A stretch of DNA of 64,000 nucleotides. Origin: Acinetobacter suaedae (GTDB lineage Bacteria > Pseudomonadota > Gammaproteobacteria > Pseudomonadales > Moraxellaceae). The translations under genes were made by a program, and so were the position numbers. A model generated the notes under the pieces. It did no database searches. It had not been told where the DNA came from and saw only the letters and a program-made list of their open reading frames with translations. The DNA lies in the NCBI RefSeq assembly GCF_008630915.1, contig NZ_CP043909.1:372001-436000 (forward strand). The letters are read 5' to 3'. This document shows, one piece after another, positions 57,421 to 64,000 of the stretch; the first letter of the stretch is position 1, and every line of letters begins with the position of its first letter.

Positions 57421-57630
57421 ATGATGGAAATTCCAACATGGTCGTTTCTGGTGATTGCAATCGTTTTTGCAATTGTAGTAGGAAGAGCAGGAACTTTACT
57501 CAGGGAACTTCTTGAATCACGTCGATCTATGGTTGAAGTGAACAAGAGAAAGAGATTGAAAGTGTCATCAATATATCATTCTCCCATGAATACTGATGAT
57601 GAACATCAATCTAGTATCTATCAAAAGTAG
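57421..57630 (+). CDS. Small single-pass membrane protein (tandem copy 1)
   Basis: 69 residues; ATG 57421 (or 57424) behind GGAGG. One membrane segment, SFLVIAIVFAIVVGRAGTLL, followed by a basic and then polar tail (about 38 residues). It shares 22 of its first 27 residues with the next gene, which lacks the tail. Not recognised from any family I know. Confidence 0.7.
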   Translation: MMEIPTWSFLVIAIVFAIVVGRAGTLLRELLESRRSMVEVNKRKRLKVSSIYHSPMNTDDEHQSSIYQK

Positions 57631-57654
57631 ATACATGAAGTGTAGGAGGTCTCT

Positions 57655-57756
57655 ATGGAGATTTCAATGTGGATGTTTCTAGTAATTGCAATCGTTATGG
57701 CGATTGTTGTAGGAAGAGCTGGGACGTTACTCAAGGATTATTTTCAACAAAACTAA
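57655..57756 (+). CDS. Small single-pass membrane peptide (tandem copy 2)
   Basis: 33 residues, ATG 57655 with an excellent ribosome site AGGAGG 6 nt upstream. Membrane segment MFLVIAIVMAIVVGRAGTLL, nearly identical to copy 1, then KDYFQQN. Too short for usual gene callers, but the ribosome site, the paralogy and the following terminator make it a real gene. Confidence 0.75.
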   Translation: MEISMWMFLVIAIVMAIVVGRAGTLLKDYFQQN

Positions 57757-57790
57757 AATATAAAGAGTTTCACGATTTTACCAGTTAATA

Positions 57791-57829
57791 AGTAGCATGT
57801 GCTGAACCGTCGCAATGCTACTTTTTTTT
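57791..57829 (+). terminator. Rho-independent terminator after micropeptides
   Basis: Stem AGTAGCAT (57791-57798) with ATGCTACT (57815-57822), 16-nt loop, T7 tract. Confidence 0.85.
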
Positions 57830-57989
57830 GCCTGAAATTTCTGTATTCCCAAATATCTGTCAATTCATTGATCTGTGAAGTATGTCAAAATAAGTGTGTC
57901 AAAATTAGAGCAATTACTCTTTAACTCGGGTATGGCATCTGATAAGGTACATTTAAAAGGAAAAACAAATCAATTAGAGGACAGGAAGC

Positions 57990-59033
57990 ATGTCTAAATT
58001 CCAAAAAATTGGACAAGGTGTGGCGGTCGCATTATTCACGACATCAATGTTAACTGGATGTTCTTATGTTATTAAAACCGGAGCAAATGTTGCTCTAGGA
58101 TTTGGCGAACGACATATCGTACCACCAATTCTTGCAATGGATGATGCAGAAATGGTGTGTAATACAGGTAATGCTTTAACACCGGCAATTATGTCCACTA
58201 AAGATATGGGCGCAGATCCAACTCGTATGGCTGTGCTTATGTATTCTGCTGCGGGTATGTGTGCAGAAAATAAAGCATTAGAAGCTGAGTTACGTTATTT
58301 ACGTGCTGCAAAGTCAGGTCAAGTTTCTGAAGCACAGGATGCCCGTATTGAGCAAAAGCGTTGGGCAGCACTGGCGGCAGAGCGTCAATATGCAGGTTAT
58401 CAGTTATTCGCAAATCGTTGGGAAAGTAAATATAAATACAAATTAGGCGAATCATGCCCAACGATGCGTAATGATTTAGATCAAACGGTTTACCTACTTG
58501 GAATGGTGAGTGGTTTACAAGCCATGACGAACGATATTAATTCTGGTGGCGCAGTTCATGTACCAAAAGATATTGCAGGTATCGTCGAACGTGGTATGGC
58601 ATGTTTAGACAATGAAAAGTATTGGGGCGCTCCGATGGCAACCCGTGCAGTGATCTGGACTTTATTGCCAGGTGCTGGCGATGGCAAACCGGAACCTTAT
58701 GCAACGATGAAGCAATCCATGCAAATTGGTGAGAAGAAGGGTGTTCGTTTAGCTCATGCATTGTATGCGGTTGCAGCTCAAGCGAGCGGTGATGATGCAA
58801 AAATGCGAGATGCATTGCGTTCTTATGCAGCTGCAACGGGTGAGGATAAACCAGCAAATCCACAATTTAGATTGATTGATCAAATGGCTGGTTTAATGGT
58901 TAAAGGCATTGCTGATCGTTACTGGACTGAGAATACAGGTGTGAGAGCAAGCGATGAAGGTTTGTCTTCATTCTGGGATGATACTAAAGAAAGTTCATCT
59001 GAGTTAGATGATCTGTTTGATGGTGGTGAGTAA
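57990..59033 (+). CDS. TatT-like TRAP-transporter-associated lipoprotein
   Basis: 347 residues with a lipoprotein signal, lipobox LTGC near residue 24, then a mostly helical, TPR-like domain resembling the TatT family, which in other bacteria associates with TRAP solute-binding proteins. Ends with an acidic, disordered-looking tail (SSSELDDLFDGGE). A TRAP permease follows two genes later. Confidence 0.75.
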   Translation: MSKFQKIGQGVAVALFTTSMLTGCSYVIKTGANVALGFGERHIVPPILAMDDAEMVCNTGNALTPAIMSTKDMGADPTRMAVLMYSAAGMCAENKALEAELRYLRAAKSGQVSEAQDARIEQKRWAALAAERQYAGYQLFANRWESKYKYKLGESCPTMRNDLDQTVYLLGMVSGLQAMTNDINSGGAVHVPKDIAGIVERGMACLDNEKYWGAPMATRAVIWTLLPGAGDGKPEPYATMKQSMQIGEKKGVRLAHALYAVAAQASGDDAKMRDALRSYAAATGEDKPANPQFRLIDQMAGLMVKGIADRYWTENTGVRASDEGLSSFWDDTKESSSELDDLFDGGE

Positions 59034-59078
59034 GTATCTCCACGTAGACGTAATAATGCTAAGTAACCTGAATTAAAC

Positions 59079-59143
59079 GACCTTTTACAGATTTGATTAT
59101 GCAAATTATTTATGATTTGTAAATCGTAAAAGGTCTGTTTTTT
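59079..59143 (+). terminator. Long hairpin terminator after the TatT-like gene
   Basis: Stem GACCTTTTAC (59079-59088) with GTAAAAGGTC (59126-59135), extended by GATTT/AAATC with one bulged A, then TGTTTTTT. It separates the TatT-like gene from the rhombosortase. Confidence 0.85.
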
Positions 59144-59159
59144 CCAGAGGGGTACATAA

Positions 59160-59741
59160 ATGAAAGATCAAATATGGATACGGAAAGTCATTTTGATCGC
59201 TGTCTGTGTGTCAGTGGCAGCTTGTCTGCAAGTTTTTGCGGATCATTTCATTTATTGGAAATCTAGTCTACTCGCTGAGTTTTGGCGTTTGTGGACTGCA
59301 CATTGGGTACATGTTGGCTGGATGCATTTTTTATTGAATATGTTAGCTTTTTCATGTTTACCTTTCATTTTCCCACATGTGCGTAATTGGCATTTAGTTT
59401 CTCTTTTATTACTTCTACCACCATTTATTAGTCTGATTTTTTATTACTATCTGCCTTATATTGATGCCTATGCTGGCTTGTCTGGTGTTTTGCATGGTTT
59501 ATATACGGCAGTCAGCATTGTCTATTTACAGTATCCAAAGGAACGAAAATTTGCAATTTTGGTATTGGTTCTAATCGCCAGTAAACTCATTTGGGAAAAT
59601 ACATTTGGACAATCAGGTACAGCTCAATTAATTGGTAGTCCTGTATTAACTGAAGCGCATTTGATCGGCGCAATAGGAGGTGTACTGTGTGGTTCTGGTT
59701 ATTTACTTATAGGCAGGAAAGATAAAGAACAAACGCATTGA
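59160..59741 (+). CDS. Rhombosortase-like rhomboid protease
   Basis: 193 residues with about six membrane segments and an early WTAHWVHVGWMHFLLNM block, active-site Ser in GLSGVLHG and a late His in TEAHLIGAIGG. This fits the rhombosortase branch of rhomboid proteases, which cut the GlyGly-CTERM tail of proteins bound for the type II secretion route. The target is not in the window as far as I can see. Confidence 0.85.
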   Translation: MKDQIWIRKVILIAVCVSVAACLQVFADHFIYWKSSLLAEFWRLWTAHWVHVGWMHFLLNMLAFSCLPFIFPHVRNWHLVSLLLLLPPFISLIFYYYLPYIDAYAGLSGVLHGLYTAVSIVYLQYPKERKFAILVLVLIASKLIWENTFGQSGTAQLIGSPVLTEAHLIGAIGGVLCGSGYLLIGRKDKEQTH

Positions 59742-59918
59742 TAAAAAAATCCATAAAAAAATAATTGCAGCCATTTTTTTTTCTAAAAGATTGCTGCAAA
59801 TTTAGGCGGTTTAAAAGGGATTGGTGTTAAGAGGGTAAATTCATTTATCTATCAACCATAGACATCGCATGATTCAACATCTTTGGATGGATGTTGATAA
59901 CAATAAATTGGAATAGAC

Positions 59919-62129
59919 ATGCAAAATGATCAAGAGAAAAAGTCTGGATTAGGTCTGCTGAGTTATATCTGGACAGAATGGATATCAGCTTTTGTTGTTC
60001 TCATTTTACTTTTGGCAACGCTTGTGATTGGTACAGGTGAGATGATTCATGGGCAGTTATTGCGTATGGGTGAGCGCCTGTATGGTGATCCAAATACAGG
60101 AATGCAATATTCGTTTCTGCGGGCCGAACCTAGCAAGCCAACCTGTGATCGTAACCCGAATATCGATGCACAAGTTCAAGAGCAAATGAAGATCAATGCT
60201 GCGGATGAATTTGCAAGTATGTTTGGTGTGGCATCTGAAGCTGATGTACGTTCTTCATTACTTGCTGCACAACAGCAATGTGAAGAAAAATATCAATTCT
60301 ATGATAAAGCGATGACACATATCGAAGCAAATCCGAGTGTCCGTACCTATCGTACAATTGAGACCTCTTTTTTTGGAATCTTTAAGTTCGGTTCTGAAAA
60401 CCGCGCATTATTGTTAGTGATTATGGTGGTCTTTGCTGCAATTAGTGCAACGATTAAATCACATCACATTGGTTTACGTAGCCCAGCAACCAGAATTGAT
60501 TTCCGTATTTATAATACGGCAATGGTACTCGGTAATGGATTGCTGACCTATTCGGTGATTAGCCAATATAATTCAGTGCTCAATTCAGGCGTGCCTTTTG
60601 CTTCCGGCATGAATGTGATTTATTGGTTGTGGATGCTTCTATTTGGAGTACTGACTTTAATTAGCTTATTCCATCTAATTAAATCACCACCGCCTACGCG
60701 TGAAGGTGGTAATGTTGGTCTAGCCTTCTTGAGTATTCCACTTTATGCTTATATGGCCATTATTACTGGGGTAGCATTTACTTTCTTCATGGATTATCCA
60801 ATGGGGCAAGGGATCTATCTTGGGCAGTTAGTTGAATTCTCAAATATCTTCTTAAATCTGGCTCTGTTTATTTGGGCTGGTATGTTGCTTAAGCAAACAC
60901 GTATCGTTGATTTATTCTTAAATATTCTACGTCCGTGGAACTTAGCGCCAGAAACTTTAACTTGGTTGATCTTGATTGCAGCTGCATTACCGACAGCATA
61001 TACCGGCGCATCTGGTATTTTCGTCATCGCTGCTGGTGCGATTATCTATAAAGAAGTCTGGAATGCTGGTGGTCGTCGTCAATTCGCATTAGCTGCAACG
61101 GCACTTTCGGGTTCGCTTGGTGTGGTATTACGTCCATGTTTATTAATCGTTGTCGTGGCATCTTTAAATAAAGAAGTGACAACTGATTTACTTTATACAC
61201 ATGGTATGTATGTCTTCTTATTGACTTCAACCTTGTTCTTAATTATTTCACTATTCTTTGCTGAGCAGAAATTCCGTATTGCGCCACCAAAGATTGCTTT
61301 ACCGAAATCATTGCGAGCATTTGTTCCTGTAGCGCCATATATTGTAATTTTCATTTTGATCTGGTTGTTCTATAAGCATGCCTTATCTACAGACCTAAAT
61401 GAATTTACTGCGCCAGTTATGATGCCTGTGATTCTCTTGCTGATGGTGTTATTTGATAAGTTGCGTAAAGAACCAGCACCACTTGCTCCAGTAGGGCATT
61501 GGGATAGTACTTTAAATACGTATACTGCACCGCCAGATGGTTCACAACCAACACCTAAAGTAAATCCAGCAGATGATCCTCGTAACCCAGAGCGTAAGGT
61601 TCCATTTGGAAAAGCCTTACATTTATCAACAACTGAAACAGTAGGGCATATTGGTGCACTTGTCATTCTCATGGCATTGTCAGTGAGTGTCGGTGGCTTC
61701 TTAGAGCATATTGAGGTGATGGAAGCTTTCCCGCGTGACATCAGTAGTATGTTTATTGTGATCAGTTTAGTGGTTGTGTTCATGGTTCTCGTAGGAATGA
61801 TCATGGATCCATTCGGTGCGGTAATTTTGATTTCTGCAACTGTGGCACCTGTGGCATATCAATACGGCATTGATCCGGTTCACTTCTGGATGATTGCATT
61901 GATTGGTTTTGAGTTAGGTTATGTCACACCGCCGGTTGCCTTGAATCACCTATTAGCACGACAAGCAATTGGTGATGATGAGGTGCGAGCAGCGGATCAA
62001 GAAGTGAAGCATCTATCCTTCTATTATCGTTTCGAGCGTTGGATATTGCCATTGTTGGTCATGGTTCCTGCGATCCTGATTGTTGCGTATGTCCCTTATT
62101 ACTTTAAGTTATTTGGTTGGTACCAATAA
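59919..62129 (+). CDS. Large TRAP transporter permease (fused, DctM-like)
   Basis: 736 residues, much longer than DctM alone (about 430). The N-terminal part has a membrane helix, a soluble region of about 110 residues with two Cys (PTCDRNP and QQCEEKY), then four helices that may stand for the small DctQ subunit. The C-terminal part is DctM-like, with GMIMDPFGAVIL and GYVTPPVALNHLLARQ. A hydrophilic loop lies near residues 525-570. The binding partner is probably an AdeT-like protein such as that at 22073. Confidence 0.88.
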   Translation: MQNDQEKKSGLGLLSYIWTEWISAFVVLILLLATLVIGTGEMIHGQLLRMGERLYGDPNTGMQYSFLRAEPSKPTCDRNPNIDAQVQEQMKINAADEFASMFGVASEADVRSSLLAAQQQCEEKYQFYDKAMTHIEANPSVRTYRTIETSFFGIFKFGSENRALLLVIMVVFAAISATIKSHHIGLRSPATRIDFRIYNTAMVLGNGLLTYSVISQYNSVLNSGVPFASGMNVIYWLWMLLFGVLTLISLFHLIKSPPPTREGGNVGLAFLSIPLYAYMAIITGVAFTFFMDYPMGQGIYLGQLVEFSNIFLNLALFIWAGMLLKQTRIVDLFLNILRPWNLAPETLTWLILIAAALPTAYTGASGIFVIAAGAIIYKEVWNAGGRRQFALAATALSGSLGVVLRPCLLIVVVASLNKEVTTDLLYTHGMYVFLLTSTLFLIISLFFAEQKFRIAPPKIALPKSLRAFVPVAPYIVIFILIWLFYKHALSTDLNEFTAPVMMPVILLLMVLFDKLRKEPAPLAPVGHWDSTLNTYTAPPDGSQPTPKVNPADDPRNPERKVPFGKALHLSTTETVGHIGALVILMALSVSVGGFLEHIEVMEAFPRDISSMFIVISLVVVFMVLVGMIMDPFGAVILISATVAPVAYQYGIDPVHFWMIALIGFELGYVTPPVALNHLLARQAIGDDEVRAADQEVKHLSFYYRFERWILPLLVMVPAILIVAYVPYYFKLFGWYQ

Positions 62130-62137
62130 GCAGTCAA

Positions 62138-62165
62138 TAAAAAAGCACCTTCGGGTGCTTTTTTA
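62138..62165 (+). terminator. Rho-independent terminator after the TRAP permease
   Basis: Stem AAAAAAGCACC with GGTGCTTTTTT around a TTCG tetraloop. Confidence 0.95.
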
Positions 62166-62236
62166 TTGCGTGTCGTTAAACTCTAAGAATTGGTAAGTTT
62201 GACTTTTGATCAAAATGTAATGGTTTTATGAGCACA

Positions 62237-63106
62237 TTATTTCGTTTTTTGCATAAATGGACTACATAAAAAGATCGCAAGCAAAATAAATCCAAAACCA
62301 ATAAGACTATGTACGTCGGGTAATTCGTTCCAAAGTAAAAAGCCCCAAATTCCCGCAAAAATAATTGCAACATAGTTGATTGGTGCGATCTGACCTGCAG
62401 GTGCTAGACGATATGCATGTGACATAAATAGTTGACTAACATTTGCGAGTAAGCCTGCTGCAATCAGAAAGAATAACTCCTCCAATTTATAGGGTCTCCA
62501 AACCCAGAGCATTGGAATACCAGAGAGGAATGCACCGATTAAACAAAAATAAAATACGATACGCTCAGGTGGTTCGGTTTGAGTGAGTGCACGTACAGTC
62601 ACAAATGCCATGGCTGCACATAAACTAGATACAATTCCTACTACTGACATTAAATTCAGGAGTCCTTGATCAGGCTTTGCAACGAAGAATACCCCAATGA
62701 AACCAAGTGCAGCTGCACAAAGCATTAACATGCTGATACGTTCTTTGAGAAATAGCCATGCAATAAAAGGAATAAAAATTGGGGAGGAGTAGGTAAAAAC
62801 CATTGCATTGGATAATTCAAGATGGGCAATGGCATAGAAAAAACCGTACATTGCTGCCAATCCAATGACACTTCGCCAAGTATGCATCCAAATTTTATCT
62901 GTTTTAACGAAATCAATACCTTGTCTAAAAATAAAAGGTAAAAAGAGTATCAAGCCGACCCAGTTTCTGAAAAAAACAATCGTATAATTATCGACACTAT
63001 GCGATGCGTATCGAATGCATATTCCCATGAGTGAGAATAAAAATGCCGAAAATGTTAGGCATGCAATTGCAAGGACAATAGGGTGACGCTGGCCGACGAT
63101 AGGCAT
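62237..63106 (-). CDS. DMT superfamily (EamA) transporter
   Basis: 289 residues with ten membrane segments in two EamA repeats; the second opens around VVGIVSSLCAAMAFVTVRALT. Such proteins export amino acids or other metabolites; the substrate is unknown. Ends the short minus-strand run that starts with prlC; the gap to the upstream gene is 62 bp. Confidence 0.88.
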   Translation of the reverse strand: MPIVGQRHPIVLAIACLTFSAFLFSLMGICIRYASHSVDNYTIVFFRNWVGLILFLPFIFRQGIDFVKTDKIWMHTWRSVIGLAAMYGFFYAIAHLELSNAMVFTYSSPIFIPFIAWLFLKERISMLMLCAAALGFIGVFFVAKPDQGLLNLMSVVGIVSSLCAAMAFVTVRALTQTEPPERIVFYFCLIGAFLSGIPMLWVWRPYKLEELFFLIAAGLLANVSQLFMSHAYRLAPAGQIAPINYVAIIFAGIWGFLLWNELPDVHSLIGFGFILLAIFLCSPFMQKTK

Positions 63107-63168
63107 AAAATAAAAATGCTAGAAGGGAGTTCCACATTCTAGCAAAACGAGCCGATGAAAAATCTATT

Positions 63169-63618
63169 TTATGATGATTGAGCTTGAAGCAGTTGGGCTT
63201 CTAATAACTTGATTTGTTCTTCTTTGAGTTTTATTAAGCTGTCAGCATCATTATGTTGGGCTTGCAGTTCTTGTTTCTGATCTTGGAGTTGGAGCTGGAT
63301 ATCATCCAATTTAGCAATTTCTTCTTTTGCTAAACTTTCATTCTGTGGTACCGCTGTTTGAAGTATAGATTCCTCGATTAAGAGAATAGGTGCCGTTTGA
63401 TCTTCATTAGGTACAGTATCGATATTAGTTGAACTGTACGTTTCCTTATGTACTGAGGAAGTAGAAGTCGTCTCTACTTGAGTAACGACTCTTTCAGCAA
63501 TTATTGGTTGATTGGATAAAAGCCATTGCACGCTGAAAAGTATAAGCACAATGATGCTAATACCGCCAATAATCATCCATAATAATTTGGAATTGGCAGT
63601 TTGAACTGTTGACGTCAT
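63169..63618 (-). CDS. Single-pass membrane protein with coiled coil, unknown
   Basis: 149 residues: membrane segment LLWMIIGGISIIVLILFSVQ (about residues 13-32), a Ser/Thr-rich middle and a C-terminal Glu/Gln/Leu-rich coiled coil (residues ~95-148). 12 bp after yheV, so part of the prlC-yheV transcript. No family recognised. Confidence 0.7.
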   Translation of the reverse strand: MTSTVQTANSKLLWMIIGGISIIVLILFSVQWLLSNQPIIAERVVTQVETTSTSSVHKETYSSTNIDTVPNEDQTAPILLIEESILQTAVPQNESLAKEEIAKLDDIQLQLQDQKQELQAQHNDADSLIKLKEEQIKLLEAQLLQAQSS

Positions 63619-63630
63619 TTTTTTAACCTT

Positions 63631-63837
63631 CTAGTCAAAATGACGAGGTTTGAACTGTATCACCCCAATTTCATCTGGCTCAGCGGATTGCGACTCTTCC
63701 ACATGGGTCGGACGTTTTTCGCTATAAGCACATTCGATACATTCAATCCACTCGTCATCCACAGTAGTGATCTTAACTACACGATCTAACGCTCCACATT
63801 TAGGGCATTTTGCACCCGCGATGAATTGTCTTTTCAT
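63631..63837 (-). CDS. yheV: YheV-family zinc-ribbon protein
   Basis: 68 residues with two CxxC pairs (CPKC near residue 11, CIEC near residue 33), a metal-binding ribbon, and the C-terminal GVIQFKPRHFD. The frame reaches to 63852, but ATG 63837 (MKRQFIAGAKC) matches the family. The location right after prlC is conserved in Gammaproteobacteria. Confidence 0.88.
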   Translation of the reverse strand: MKRQFIAGAKCPKCGALDRVVKITTVDDEWIECIECAYSEKRPTHVEESQSAEPDEIGVIQFKPRHFD

Positions 63838-63875
63838 GTCAGTTAATACCACCCTATGAACAATAATGACTTAGT

Positions 63876-64000
63876 TTAAGCGGTTTTATCTGTCTTCGTC
63901 CAACCTTGATGACGTAATAATGCATCTATTTTTGGTTCTCTTTTTCTGAAATTGCGAAATGCATCAAGCGCTGTATCTTTTCCGCCAACTGCTAGAATAA
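63876..64000 (-). CDS. prlC: Oligopeptidase A, C-terminal end (cut by window edge)
   Basis: The last 41 codons of a minus-strand gene, reading ILAVGGKDTALDAFRNFRKR and then EPKIDALLRHQGW, which matches the end of oligopeptidase A (M3 metallopeptidase). The zinc site lies outside the window. yheV downstream supports the call. Confidence 0.85.
   Translation of the reverse strand, partial: ILAVGGKDTALDAFRNFRKREPKIDALLRHQGWTKTDKTA

Noticed and set aside
59765..59799. TTGCAGC/GCTGCAA inverted repeat before the TRAP permease
   Set aside because: Short arms with a 21-nt T-rich gap; too weak to call an operator or terminator without comparison.
61370..61804. 144-codon minus-strand frame
   Set aside because: Antisense shadow of the TRAP permease; no ribosome site and no recognisable protein.

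Overview
The window is a chromosomal segment of an Acinetobacter species, probably not A. baumannii itself. The evidence is protein-level resemblance to the Acinetobacter versions of Dxs, RibA, MlaF, L22 and AroE, the low-GC Gammaproteobacterial codon use, and gene order. There is no rRNA, tRNA, insertion sequence, prophage or CRISPR array, so this is mostly core genome. The first gene is cut at the left edge and prlC is cut at the right edge.

Layout: 1-6.2 kb holds a large unknown lipoprotein, aroE, a histidine phosphatase, hemF, a small lipoprotein and ribA. 6.5-9.4 kb holds dxs and an inositol-monophosphatase-type gene, followed by an AT-rich stretch with a broken or frameshifted small gene and a long structured leader in front of a DEAD-box RNA helicase with an RGG-type tail (10.1-12.0 kb). 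12.4-15.6 kb is the mlaFEDCB phospholipid-transport operon. 15.7-30.7 kb holds corA, a LOG-family gene, a NUDIX gene, comF, recG, an epimerase, an AdeT-like binding protein, plsB, tesB, a dicarboxylate/amino-acid symporter and a TonB-dependent receptor. 30.8-38.2 kb holds a metal-dependent hydrolase, engB, an nsrR/hmp nitric-oxide module with two clear operators, a HerA-like ATPase, a trans-sulfuration enzyme and a glutamine-amidotransferase-like protein.

38.3-52.1 kb is the complete S10-spc-alpha ribosomal supercluster (rpsJ to rplQ, with secY and rpoA) in the E. coli order, with a clear promoter in front of rpsJ, another likely one in front of rpsM, and a strong terminator after rplQ.

52.2-64 kb holds a GNAT gene, a Baeyer-Villiger-type monooxygenase, a DUF2059 protein, an acyl-CoA dehydrogenase, sdhE with a YgfX-like partner, two tandem paralogous membrane micropeptides behind a repeated operator-like motif, a TRAP-type group (TatT-like lipoprotein, rhombosortase-like protease, large fused permease), a DMT exporter, a coiled-coil membrane protein, yheV and the end of prlC.

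The most interesting signals are: (1) the helicase leader, in which the ribosome-binding site of a possible 29-residue leader peptide is exactly complementary to the helicase start codon region, together with a possible pseudoknot; (2) the tandem micropeptides and the three ATTGTYAGA-type repeats upstream of them; (3) an A6-TGA frameshift junction in a small gene at 9.5-9.8 kb; (4) a two-tier hairpin at the S10/spc boundary.
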